The notes beneath the pieces were generated by a model. That model had not been told where the DNA came from, did not search any database, and saw only the letters and a list, made by a program, of their open reading frames with translations. DNA of 24,963 nt from GCA-002727615 sp964442655 (GTDB lineage: Bacteria > Pseudomonadota > Alphaproteobacteria > TMED109). A program made the translations under genes and the position numbers. Position 1 is the stretch's first letter; every line of letters begins with the position of its first letter. Where the stretch lies: assembly GCA_964442655.1 (NCBI GenBank), contig CAYTZM010000014.1, positions 1 to 24,963 on the forward strand, written 5' to 3'. Positions 8,962 through 15,973 of this stretch are shown here, one piece after another.

Positions 8962-9702
8962 ATGGATAATACACTTATAGTTATACCTTGTAGAATGGAC
9001 TCCAAAAGACTTCCTGGAAAACCTTTAATGCAGTTTCAAGGAATACCAATGGTAATTCGTATTGCTCAACTAGCAAGAAAATATAATATAGGGGATGTTC
9101 TTATTGCTTGTTGTGATGATGAGGTTTATGAAGTAGCCAAAAAATATGAAGTTGATGTTATAATGACTAGTAAAAGACACGATTCAGGATCGGATAGAGT
9201 TTTTGAGGCCATCAATAAGATAGATCCTAAAAAAAACTATTATAATATAATAAATTTACAAGGTGATATGCCTACAGTTTCTAAAAATATGCTTGAAAAA
9301 TTATTAGAATATAAAATTTCTTCTAATTTTGAAATTTCTACACTGGCAGCAGAAATAGTAGACAAAAATGAAGAAGAAGATTCAAATGTAGTTAAAGTTG
9401 TATTTTCTAATTATACTGGTAATACTGGTGGAAGAGCATTATATTTTTCGAGGTCCAAAATTCCTTTTGGTATAGGACCATTATTTCATCATATTGGTTT
9501 ATATTGTTATGATAGAGATTCATTAGAAAAGTTTGTAAATTTAAGTAAGAGTAAATTAGAATCATTAGAAAGTTTAGAACAATTAAGAGCATTAGAGGCT
9601 GGAATGAGTATATTTGTTGGTAAAATTAATGAAGTTCCTTTGGGTGTAGATAATTTAGCTGACTTTGAGAAGGCTACTGATTATATTAATAAATATGGAT
9701 AA
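8962..9702 (+). CDS. kdsB: 3-deoxy-manno-octulosonate cytidylyltransferase (CMP-Kdo synthetase)
   Basis: A 246-residue cytoplasmic enzyme, normal length for KdsB, which activates Kdo with CTP to give CMP-Kdo for the inner core of lipopolysaccharide. The N-terminal nucleotide-binding segment VIPCRMDSKRLPGKPL (residues 7-22) is the family signature. LQGDMPTV contains the metal-binding Asp102. RHDSGSDRVFEA, RALYFSRSKIPF, HIGLYCYDRDSLEKF and the C-terminal VPLGVDNLADFEKA all match. SLEQLRALE near residue 205 is also diagnostic. Together with pheA, 6 bases downstream, it forms a short plus-strand operon divergent from the cytochrome c gene. Its presence implies a Gram-negative cell that makes Kdo-containing LPS. 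Confidence 0.95.
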   Translation: MDNTLIVIPCRMDSKRLPGKPLMQFQGIPMVIRIAQLARKYNIGDVLIACCDDEVYEVAKKYEVDVIMTSKRHDSGSDRVFEAINKIDPKKNYYNIINLQGDMPTVSKNMLEKLLEYKISSNFEISTLAAEIVDKNEEEDSNVVKVVFSNYTGNTGGRALYFSRSKIPFGIGPLFHHIGLYCYDRDSLEKFVNLSKSKLESLESLEQLRALEAGMSIFVGKINEVPLGVDNLADFEKATDYINKYG

Positions 9703-9708
9703 ATTATT

Positions 9709-10569
9709 ATGAGTAAAGTATTGAATAAAATTAATAATAATATTGTAGCTTTTCAAGGACAATCTGGTGCTTATTCTGAAATGGCTTGCAAACAATTTTT
9801 ACCAAAAATGAAAACTTTACCTTGTGAAAACTTTGAAGATGCATTTGAAGCAGTAATTACTGGAAAAGCTAGGTATGGTATGATCCCAATCGAAAATTCT
9901 AGGGCAGGTAGAGTTGCAGATATTCATAATTTATTACGAGATTCGTCATTACATATAGTTGATGAATATTTTTATAAAGTTAATCATCAATTATTAGGTC
10001 TTGAAGGTTCAAAAATGGATAATATAGTTTCGGTGTATAGTCATGTTCAGGCATTATCACAATGTAGAAGTTTTATAAATAAAAATAATTTAAATCCAGT
10101 TATTATGGGTGATACTGCAGGTGCTGCTGCATATATCGCACAAAATAAAGATGTAAATTGTGTAGCAATAGCTTCAGGATTAGCAGGTGAAATACATGGC
10201 TTAAAATTATTATCAAATGACATACAAGATTCTAAAAATAATATTACTAGATTTATAATTTTGAGTTTAGAATCTAGTGACCCTAATCCTAATGATGGCT
10301 TAATACTTACAAGTTGTATTTTTTCTCTTAGAAATATAGCTGCAGCCCTTTATAAAGCTTTAGGGGGGTTTGCTACAAATAGAGTAAATATATTAAAGTT
10401 AGAAAGCTATATGCTTGATGATTCTTTTACATCAGCTCAATTTTATATTGATATTGAAGGGCATCCCTCAGATAAGACCGTTCGGTTAGCACTAGAGGAA
10501 CTTGGTTTTTTTTCTAAGGAAGTTAGAATATTGGGTGTATATAAAGGGGCCAAAGATAGAAAAAATTAA
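9709..10569 (+). CDS. pheA: Prephenate dehydratase with C-terminal ACT domain
   Basis: A 286-residue monofunctional enzyme that converts prephenate to phenylpyruvate in phenylalanine synthesis; there is no chorismate mutase domain. The catalytic domain shows VAFQGQSGAYSE (residues 13-24), IPIENSRAGRV (59-69), SHVQALSQC (111-119), DTAGAAAYIA (135-144) and the key NITRF motif (178-182). The ACT regulatory domain covers about residues 200-280. Where enteric PheA has the phenylalanine-binding ESRP motif, this protein reads ESYM (232-235); alphaproteobacterial homologues, as I recall, also lack the RP, so feedback control may differ. It starts 6 bases after the kdsB stop and ends 3 bases before the convergent nudC stop. 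Confidence 0.95.
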   Translation: MSKVLNKINNNIVAFQGQSGAYSEMACKQFLPKMKTLPCENFEDAFEAVITGKARYGMIPIENSRAGRVADIHNLLRDSSLHIVDEYFYKVNHQLLGLEGSKMDNIVSVYSHVQALSQCRSFINKNNLNPVIMGDTAGAAAYIAQNKDVNCVAIASGLAGEIHGLKLLSNDIQDSKNNITRFIILSLESSDPNPNDGLILTSCIFSLRNIAAALYKALGGFATNRVNILKLESYMLDDSFTSAQFYIDIEGHPSDKTVRLALEELGFFSKEVRILGVYKGAKDRKN

Positions 10570-10572
10570 TAT

Positions 10573-11463
10573 TTAATTTTTTAACCAATCTGTTATTAGT
10601 TTTCTAGCAATAGAAACTTTTCCCGGAAGTTTGAAGGTATCATTTTCTGGACTTGAACGTATAAATTTTTTACTAAACCAATCCGCAGTTTCAAGCTCAG
10701 AATAATTTATTAATAACTTTTTCTTTTTAGCTTCTGCGTGAAAACCTAACATTAAAGAAGATGGAAAAGGCCATGGTTGTGAGTATTTATATTGAATATT
10801 TTTTATAATTATGCCTGTTTCTTCGTAAGTTTCTCTTTCAACAGCTTGTTCAATAGTTTCTCCGTGTTCTACAAATCCTGCTAAGGTAGAATGCATACCT
10901 TTAGGCCAAATATGTTGTCTTCCTAATAGACAAGAATCTTTATAGGTAATTAACATGATAACTGCAGGGTCAATTCTGGGAAAATTTTTGAAATTACATG
11001 ATTTTTTTTGACATGATCTCGCATGACCATAATCTGTCATGATAGTTTTAGTTCCACATAATCCACAATATTTATTTTTATTATGCCAATAACTTAGTCC
11101 TTGAGATGATGTTAAAAGAGATAAGTCTTCATTTTTAAGTAAAGGGTTTAAGTAGCGTAAATCAAAATAAGAATTTTCAGGAAATAAATGATTTTTAATA
11201 GGTACTGAAAAGTAAAAATTATTTTTATATAAACCTATAAAAATTGAAGAATTAGAGTTTAAAATAATTTTTTCAGCTTTTTTACCAGACAACCATATTG
11301 GAGAGTAAACTATTTTAGTGGGATCTTTTATAGGAAATTTATTATTCCAAGTTATAATAAGTTTTATTTTTTCTGACTTATAATCTTTGTGTTTAAATAT
11401 ATTAATTTCTCTTAAATAAGATGCTTTATCCACAAGTATATTTTTGTTATTGTAGTATTTCAT
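10573..11463 (-). CDS. nudC: NADH pyrophosphatase / NAD-cap hydrolase NudC (Nudix)
   Basis: A Nudix hydrolase that cleaves NAD(H) to NMN(H) and AMP and, in characterised homologues, removes NAD caps from RNA 5' ends. Four zinc-binding cysteines are at 133, 136, 151 and 156 (CGLCG and CQKKSC). The Nudix box spans residues 196-218, beginning GFVEHGE and ending YEETGI. It is followed by the NudC-specific SQPWPFPSS (228-236). The start chosen is the ATG at 11463 (296 residues), because TAGGA lies about 6 bases upstream of it. The frame stays open upstream to 11646, but that extension runs antisense through the SRP RNA gene and shows no NudC similarity. The gene is divergent from the SRP RNA and convergent with pheA. 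Confidence 0.92.
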   Translation of the reverse strand: MKYYNNKNILVDKASYLREINIFKHKDYKSEKIKLIITWNNKFPIKDPTKIVYSPIWLSGKKAEKIILNSNSSIFIGLYKNNFYFSVPIKNHLFPENSYFDLRYLNPLLKNEDLSLLTSSQGLSYWHNKNKYCGLCGTKTIMTDYGHARSCQKKSCNFKNFPRIDPAVIMLITYKDSCLLGRQHIWPKGMHSTLAGFVEHGETIEQAVERETYEETGIIIKNIQYKYSQPWPFPSSLMLGFHAEAKKKKLLINYSELETADWFSKKFIRSSPENDTFKLPGKVSIARKLITDWLKN

Positions 11464-11545
11464 TATAATTCCTACTAAAAACAAATAAGAATATATAATA
11501 TTTTTGTGATGTCCAATTTTATACATTTTAATTTTAAATAACTTA

Positions 11546-11574
11546 TTGGAACTAATTTTATAAATGTTTATAAT
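11546..11574 (+). promoter_or_regulatory. Sigma70-type promoter for the SRP RNA
   Basis: A TTGGAA -35 box (11546-11551) and a perfect TATAAT -10 box (11569-11574) are separated by exactly 17 bases. The -10 box ends 6 bases before base 11581, the first base of the SRP RNA helix. Both the spacing and the predicted start point fit, which makes this the best-supported promoter in the window. It may also supply transcription of dnaX, which begins only 18 bases after the RNA. Confidence 0.7.
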
Positions 11575-11580
11575 AATATT

Positions 11581-11673
11581 GGGAGATCGCGATGGACATG
11601 TCTTTTTGTGAACTCGGTCAGATCTGAAAAGAAGCAGCCGTAGCAATTGCGATGTGGGTTATTTCGATCTCCT
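11581..11673 (+). ncRNA. ffs: Signal recognition particle RNA (4.5S type)
   Basis: The RNA component of the signal recognition particle, which binds Ffh and guides ribosomes making membrane proteins to FtsY. The invariant apical-loop region is at 11616-11639: GGTCAGATCTGAAA followed by AGAAGCAGCC, with the GGTCAG, GAAA-type loop and AGCAGCC elements that bind the Ffh M domain. The molecule closes with a perfect 8-base helix, GGAGATCG (11582-11589) pairing with CGATCTCC (11665-11672). Length is about 93 nt, as for the short bacterial type without an Alu domain. It lies immediately upstream of dnaX, a known arrangement in proteobacteria. A T-rich TTCTGTTT follows the helix and could give weak termination. 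Exact ends are inferred from the closing helix and the promoter. Confidence 0.93.
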
Positions 11674-11691
11674 TCTGTTTAATAGAATATT

Positions 11692-13359
11692 ATGGAAGAT
11701 AAAACTTTGAATAGTAATTTACCTTTAAATGAAACAAAAACCACAGACAAAGAATCTAGTTTGCAATATAAAGTATTAGCAAGAAAGTATAGACCTAATA
11801 CTTTTGAAGATTTAATTGGACAAGATTCTACGGTTAAAATTTTAAGTAACGCTTTTAGTTTAAATAGAATAGCTCATGCTTTTTTATTTACTGGGGTAAG
11901 AGGTGTAGGAAAAACTACAGCAGCTAGAATTGTTGCAAAAGGGTTAAATTGCTTAAAAAGTGATTCTCCTACTATCTCACCTTGTTCTGAATGTTCATCT
12001 TGTGTTTCGGCTAAGAATGATAGACATGTAGATATTGTAGAGATAGATGCAGCCTCACATACAGGTGTTGATGATGTAAGAGAGTTAACTGAGGGTGCTA
12101 GATATAAGCCTGCAGAAGGAAGGTATAAGATTTATATTATAGATGAGGTGCATATGCTATCTAATCAAGCGTTTAATGCTTTGCTAAAAACATTAGAAGA
12201 ACCTCCTGAACATGTAAAATTTATATTTTGCACAACAGAAATTAGAAAAATACCCGTAACAGTTTTGTCTAGATGTCAGAAATTTGATCTAAGAAGAGTA
12301 AGTATATCTGAAATTATTAAATTATTAAAAAATATTTCTAAAAAAGAAAATGTTAAGATTAATGTAAATGCATTAAATTTATTGGGAAGGTATAGTGATG
12401 GAAGTGTAAGAGATGCATTAAGTCTATTAGATCAAGCAATTAGTATAGGTAAAAATGAAATAACTGAAAAAAATGTAAAGGAAATGTTAGGTTTATCGGA
12501 TAAATCTAAGATTTGGGATTTGTTTGATGACTTAATGTCTGGAAAAATTTTATCAGTTATCAAATTATATGAAGATTTATTAAGTTCAGGTTCAGACCCA
12601 ATTTTAATCATAGAAGAGCTTATGGAAATTAGTCACATTGTAGCTAGAACTAAGGCTGCACCTTCTTTAGACACTTCTCAAATTATGTCTGAATTTGAAT
12701 CTAATCGTGCATTAAAAAGTACAGAGAATATGACTATACCTTCTGTTACGCGATGCTGGCAATTATTGCTTAAAGGGTACTCTGAAATGCAAAAAGCTTT
12801 TTCTGTTAAAGAAGCTGGTGAGATGATTCTAATTAGAATTGCGTATGCTGTTGATTTACCAGATTTAAAATCTTTATTAGATAAATCTGGTTTAAAAAAA
12901 AAAAAAGTAGAAACTAAAAATTTAGTTTCAAAAGATAAAAAATATATAAATAATGAAAATGGAAATATTAATAATTTATTTGATAAATTTGATGACTTAT
13001 TAAATTATCTTCAGGCTAAAAAGTCATTATCAATTTATACTATTTTAGTAGATCAAGTGAAAATTGTAGAATATAAGCCCTATAATATAAAAATGTCTTT
13101 AATTGATAATTCAAATATAGATATAATTAATAAAATTAAAAAAGAGTTATTTGATATAACTTCTAAGCATTGGGTTATTAAATTATTAGAAGATAAAAAT
13201 GAATATACTTCTGTTTCAGAAAAAGATAAAATTTATAATCAAAAACTAATAAATGAGGCTAAAAAAAATAAACTAGTTGATTCTTTTTTTAAAGAATTTC
13301 CGGATGCAGAAATAGTCAAAGTAAGCAAAGAAAAAGGTGATATTAATAAGGATAATTAA
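11692..13359 (+). CDS. dnaX: DNA polymerase III clamp-loader subunit tau/gamma
   Basis: A 555-residue subunit of the clamp loader, which opens and loads the beta clamp at the replication fork. The AAA+ module shows RKYRPNTFEDLIGQ (31-44), Walker A GVRGVGKT (68-75), zinc cysteines at 87, 98, 101 and 104, Walker B IIDE (149-152) and the SRC motif (193-195). The oligomerisation domain III ends near residue 390, after CWQLLLKGYSEMQKAF and MILIRIAYAVDLP. Residues 402-405 are four Lys encoded inside a run of 13 A. After it comes a Lys/Asn-rich linker and a short C-terminal tau region that would contact the polymerase. The protein is shorter than E. coli tau (643). It starts 18 bases after the SRP RNA, without a clear Shine-Dalgarno sequence. 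Slippage at the A run would give a gamma-like form (separate entry). Confidence 0.95.
   Translation: MEDKTLNSNLPLNETKTTDKESSLQYKVLARKYRPNTFEDLIGQDSTVKILSNAFSLNRIAHAFLFTGVRGVGKTTAARIVAKGLNCLKSDSPTISPCSECSSCVSAKNDRHVDIVEIDAASHTGVDDVRELTEGARYKPAEGRYKIYIIDEVHMLSNQAFNALLKTLEEPPEHVKFIFCTTEIRKIPVTVLSRCQKFDLRRVSISEIIKLLKNISKKENVKINVNALNLLGRYSDGSVRDALSLLDQAISIGKNEITEKNVKEMLGLSDKSKIWDLFDDLMSGKILSVIKLYEDLLSSGSDPILIIEELMEISHIVARTKAAPSLDTSQIMSEFESNRALKSTENMTIPSVTRCWQLLLKGYSEMQKAFSVKEAGEMILIRIAYAVDLPDLKSLLDKSGLKKKKVETKNLVSKDKKYINNENGNINNLFDKFDDLLNYLQAKKSLSIYTILVDQVKIVEYKPYNIKMSLIDNSNIDIINKIKKELFDITSKHWVIKLLEDKNEYTSVSEKDKIYNQKLINEAKKNKLVDSFFKEFPDAEIVKVSKEKGDINKDN
12894..12929 (+). promoter_or_regulatory. 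Candidate programmed slippage site in dnaX: A13 run plus hairpin
   Basis: Thirteen consecutive A residues (12894-12906) contain a perfect in-frame slippery heptamer, A AAA AAA, ending at 12906. Three bases later an inverted repeat follows: GAAACTAA (12910-12917) and TTAGTTTC (12922-12929), an 8-base stem with a 4-base loop. The -1 frame reads Ser-Arg-Asn and stops at TAA 12915-12917. The +1 frame stops at once at TAG 12908-12910. Any slip that is not a multiple of three would thus give a product of about 405-408 residues ending just after domain III, equivalent to gamma. The stem is AT-rich and weak, and the 3-base spacer is short for ribosomal frameshifting, so transcriptional slippage is at least as likely. 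The mechanism is inferred from the known dnaX systems of E. coli and Thermus. Confidence 0.6.
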
Positions 13360-13360
13360 T

Positions 13361-13666
13361 ATGTTTAATATGTTACAGCAAATAAAAGATATGAAGTCAA
13401 AAATTTCTGATTTTAAAAAAGTTATTGAAAACGCAACTTTTTTTGGTAAAAGTTCGGATGGAGAAGTTCAAGTAATGGTATCTGGAAAAGCAATATTATT
13501 AAATGTTGATATTTCAGAAAATCTTTCTAATAGAAATAATTTAAATCTATCTATATTAGAAGCGTATAAAAATGCAAAATCTGAAGCAGATGATTTTTAT
13601 AATAATGAAATGAATAAAGTTACTGGAGGAATGCAATTGCCTTTTGATTTGAAGTCATTTTTGTAA
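13361..13666 (+). CDS. ybaB: YbaB/EbfC family nucleoid-associated protein
   Basis: A 101-residue DNA-binding protein of the YbaB/EbfC family, which forms small dimers that coat and bend DNA. The sequence shows the expected plan: an N-terminal helix MFNMLQQIKDMKSK, a central sheet with DGEVQVMVSGKAILLNVDIS, and a C-terminal helix ending in MNKVTGGMQLPFD, close to the family's usual KxxxGGMxLP-type end. The start chosen is the ATG at 13361, 1 base after the dnaX stop, with AAGGA about 8 bases upstream. An earlier in-frame ATG (13337) lies within dnaX and would add eight non-conserved residues. dnaX-ybaB-recR is one of the most conserved bacterial gene clusters, and recR follows 2 bases downstream. 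Confidence 0.93.
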   Translation: MFNMLQQIKDMKSKISDFKKVIENATFFGKSSDGEVQVMVSGKAILLNVDISENLSNRNNLNLSILEAYKNAKSEADDFYNNEMNKVTGGMQLPFDLKSFL

Positions 13667-13668
13667 TC

Positions 13669-14265
13669 ATGAAAAATGATGACATAAATATTTTAATTAA
13701 TTTGATATCTAAAATTCCGGGTTTAGGGCCTCGTTCTGCAAGGAGGAGTGTATTGCGTCTCATAAAAAATCCTGAAAAATTAATGTTACCATTGGCTGAT
13801 AAACTTATTGAAGTAGCTCAAAAAGTGAAAATATGTGAAATTTGCGGTAATTTAGATATAGATAAAATATGTAGTATATGTATGGATCAAGATCGAGATT
13901 TATCAAAAATATGTGTAGTTGAAGATATTTCTGATTTGTGGGCTTTAGAACGTTCAGGTTCTTATAAAGGACGTTACCATGTATTAGGAGGAGTTTTAAG
14001 CGCGATAGATGGCGTAAACCCTGAAGATTTAAATATTAAGAAACTTATAAAAAATATTAAATCAAATGACATTAAAGAGGTTATTTTAGCAACTTCTGCT
14101 ACGTTAGCTGGTCAGACAACGAGTTATTATATAAGTGATTTACTTAAAAATACTACAGTAATAATATCACGACTTGCTCAAGGCATACCTATTGGAGGAG
14201 AATTAGATTATTTAGATGATGGTACTATTGGAACGGCTTTAACCTCCCGAAAAATAATTAATTAG
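13669..14265 (+). CDS. recR: Recombination mediator protein RecR
   Basis: A 198-residue protein (E. coli RecR 201) that works with RecO and RecF to load RecA on single-stranded DNA gaps. A helix-hairpin-helix segment is seen at ISKIPGLGPRSARR (13-26). A C4 zinc finger uses Cys56, Cys59, Cys68 and Cys71. The Toprim domain starts at VVEDISDLWALE (83-94) and includes YHVLGGVLSAIDGV. The C-terminal ISRLAQGIPIGGELDYLDDGT is highly typical of the family. It begins 2 bases after ybaB, so the two are surely co-transcribed. Its end overlaps the end of the convergent rmuC by 8 bases. Confidence 0.96.
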   Translation: MKNDDINILINLISKIPGLGPRSARRSVLRLIKNPEKLMLPLADKLIEVAQKVKICEICGNLDIDKICSICMDQDRDLSKICVVEDISDLWALERSGSYKGRYHVLGGVLSAIDGVNPEDLNIKKLIKNIKSNDIKEVILATSATLAGQTTSYYISDLLKNTTVIISRLAQGIPIGGELDYLDDGTIGTALTSRKIIN

Positions 14266-15337
14266 TTTTTTTTACATTTTTATTTCTGATATTCAGCTCT
14301 AATTTAGATGGAGGCTTTTTGATATTTTTATTATTCATTGCACCTAAGTTAGATATTTTACTAATTTGCGGCATGACTCTACTCTCTATTGACCCTATTG
14401 CTTTATTATAGTGATCGCTTGCTGTTTCTAAGCCTTTTTTTATTCCATCCATATATTCAAAAAATTTTATAACTCTATATTGTAATTCTTGAGAATGTTT
14501 TGCAATTTCTTCTACATTCTTTGTTAATTTTTCATGTTGCCAATTGTAGGATACTCCTTTAAGTAGTGCAATTAGAGTAGTGGGAGTACAAATTAAAACT
14601 TTATTTTTTAGAGCATTTTCAAAAATATCAGGATCTAACTTTATAGCTGCGGAAAAGAAGTGATCACCTGGTATAAACATTATTACAAAATCAAAATTTC
14701 CTTTTAATGATTTTTGGTAATCTTTTTGACCTAATAATCTCGCAGTTTGTTTAATATTTTTAGCGTGTTTTTCTAAATTTTCATTTTTTTCTTTTTCTGT
14801 TTTAGCTTCGGTTGCATCAATGTATGAATTTAAAGGTGTCTTGGAATCTATTGCTAATAATCTGTTCCCAGGTAAATTAATTATAGCATCTGGTCGTGTT
14901 GATGTGTTTTCGATTCCTTTTTGTGTATTAAAATCTATATGCTCAGTCATTCCAGATAATTCTAACACTCTTTGTAGTTGTATTTCTCCCCATTTTCCTC
15001 TGGTAGTTGGAGATCTTAGTGCTTGTTCCAGTTGTTTTGTTCCATAGGCTAAGATATCTACTTGTTCTGATAATCTACCATACGATTCTATTCTATTTTT
15101 TTCTATACTATTAACATTACTTTGAAGTTTTTCTAGTTCTTTAGCAATAGGATCAACTAATTCTGATATTCTTCTTTCTCTGTCTTTTGATTCGTTCTCA
15201 TTTACTAGTTTATTGTTGCTAACTTTTTCTTCTAATAGTTCATATCCTTTCTTTTGAAGAAAATAAATTATAAGAGTAAAAATTAATAAACAAACTATAG
15301 TAGTTCCTAAAATTATAAATAGATTTAGTTCATTCAT
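14258..15337 (-). CDS. rmuC: RmuC-family protein (predicted nuclease-like DNA recombination protein)
   Basis: A 359-residue RmuC homologue. In E. coli RmuC limits recombination at inverted repeats and has a restriction-endonuclease-like fold; its biochemistry is poorly known. One membrane helix lies at about residues 6-27, then a long charged coiled-coil region (about 30-105), then the conserved domain. That domain opens with TTRGKWGEIQLQRVLELSGM and contains RPDAIINLPGNRLLAIDSKTPL (with Asp and Lys likely in the nuclease-like site), FVIMFIPGDHFFSAA and VLICTPTTLIALLKGVSYNW. The tail after about residue 320 is Lys/Asn-rich. It converges on recR with an 8-base overlap and is divergent from def. 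Confidence 0.9.
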   Translation of the reverse strand: MNELNLFIILGTTIVCLLIFTLIIYFLQKKGYELLEEKVSNNKLVNENESKDRERRISELVDPIAKELEKLQSNVNSIEKNRIESYGRLSEQVDILAYGTKQLEQALRSPTTRGKWGEIQLQRVLELSGMTEHIDFNTQKGIENTSTRPDAIINLPGNRLLAIDSKTPLNSYIDATEAKTEKEKNENLEKHAKNIKQTARLLGQKDYQKSLKGNFDFVIMFIPGDHFFSAAIKLDPDIFENALKNKVLICTPTTLIALLKGVSYNWQHEKLTKNVEEIAKHSQELQYRVIKFFEYMDGIKKGLETASDHYNKAIGSIESRVMPQISKISNLGAMNNKNIKKPPSKLELNIRNKNVKKTN

Positions 15338-15448
15338 AGGATTTGCCTTTATTAATATTTAGTTTAGTATATTTTAATTTTCTTATAATGTATTTATTTA
15401 GCTTATTAAGTGATAGCTTTAATTTCAATATAATTATGGAACTAAAAT
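15338..15448. promoter_or_regulatory. Divergent intergenic region between rmuC and def
   Basis: This 111-base AT-rich gap should contain promoters for both genes. A TATAAT at 15429-15434 is a candidate -10 for def, but it would put the start point only a few bases before the ATG at 15449 and has no good -35 partner. On the minus strand TATACT (complement of 15366-15371) is a candidate -10 for rmuC, with only a weak -35 match 17 bases away. No RNA gene, hairpin or small reading frame was recognised here. Confidence 0.25.
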
Positions 15449-15973
15449 ATGAGTTCATTAAATTTAGTTTTTGCTCCTTCTCCTATTTTAAAGAAAAAGG
15501 CAGATAAAGTTAACAATATAGATAAAGCAACTAAAAGGTTAATTTATGGTATGTATGATATAATGTATGAGAATAATGGAGTAGGGTTAGCGGCGCCTCA
15601 AGTAAATCATTCAGTTCAAATTTTAGTAATGGATTGTAGTGATAGGCAAGATAACAGTAAAGCTAAAGCTTTAATTAATCCTGTAATTAAGTCTATTTCA
15701 AAAAATATTAAAGCATATGAAGAAGGTTGTCTTTCCTTTCCTGGTCATTATTTTGAAGTTTCGCGTCCAGATACTGTAGAAATAAGTTATTTAAATATAG
15801 ACGGAGAAGAAAGAACCAATATATTTAATAATTTTGAGTCAGTTTGTGTGCAGCATGAAATTGATCATTTATTCGGAACATTATTTGTAGAATATCTTTC
15901 TATGTTAAGAAGAAATATTATTATAAAGAAAATGCAGAAATTTAAGAAAAATATATCAAAACAAAAGGTATAA
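15449..15973 (+). CDS. def: Peptide deformylase
   Basis: A 174-residue metalloenzyme that removes the formyl group from the N-terminal Met of nascent proteins. All three motifs are intact: GVGLAAPQ (residues 44-51), EGCLS (92-96, metal ligand Cys94) and HEIDH (136-140, metal ligands His136 and His140 with catalytic Glu137). The length and the conserved QHEIDHLFGTLF mark an active enzyme, not a degenerate paralogue. The stop codon is followed directly by the ATG of fmt, so the two opposing steps of formyl-Met handling are encoded together, as in many bacteria. The Shine-Dalgarno sequence is weak (GGA about 10 bases upstream). Confidence 0.96.
   Translation: MSSLNLVFAPSPILKKKADKVNNIDKATKRLIYGMYDIMYENNGVGLAAPQVNHSVQILVMDCSDRQDNSKAKALINPVIKSISKNIKAYEEGCLSFPGHYFEVSRPDTVEISYLNIDGEERTNIFNNFESVCVQHEIDHLFGTLFVEYLSMLRRNIIIKKMQKFKKNISKQKV

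Noticed and set aside
11464..11646. N-terminal extension of NudC from 11463 up to 11646
   Set aside because: It is antisense to the SRP RNA, lacks family similarity, and the ATG at 11463 has a good TAGGA ribosome-binding site.
12894..12906. The A13 run as a sequencing or assembly error
   Set aside because: With 13 A the frame continues for 150 codons into a plausible tau C-terminal region ending 1 base before ybaB. The exact run length should still be confirmed from raw reads.
13337..13360. Earlier ATG for ybaB inside dnaX
   Set aside because: The ATG at 13361 has AAGGA at proper distance and gives the conserved MFNMLQQ start.
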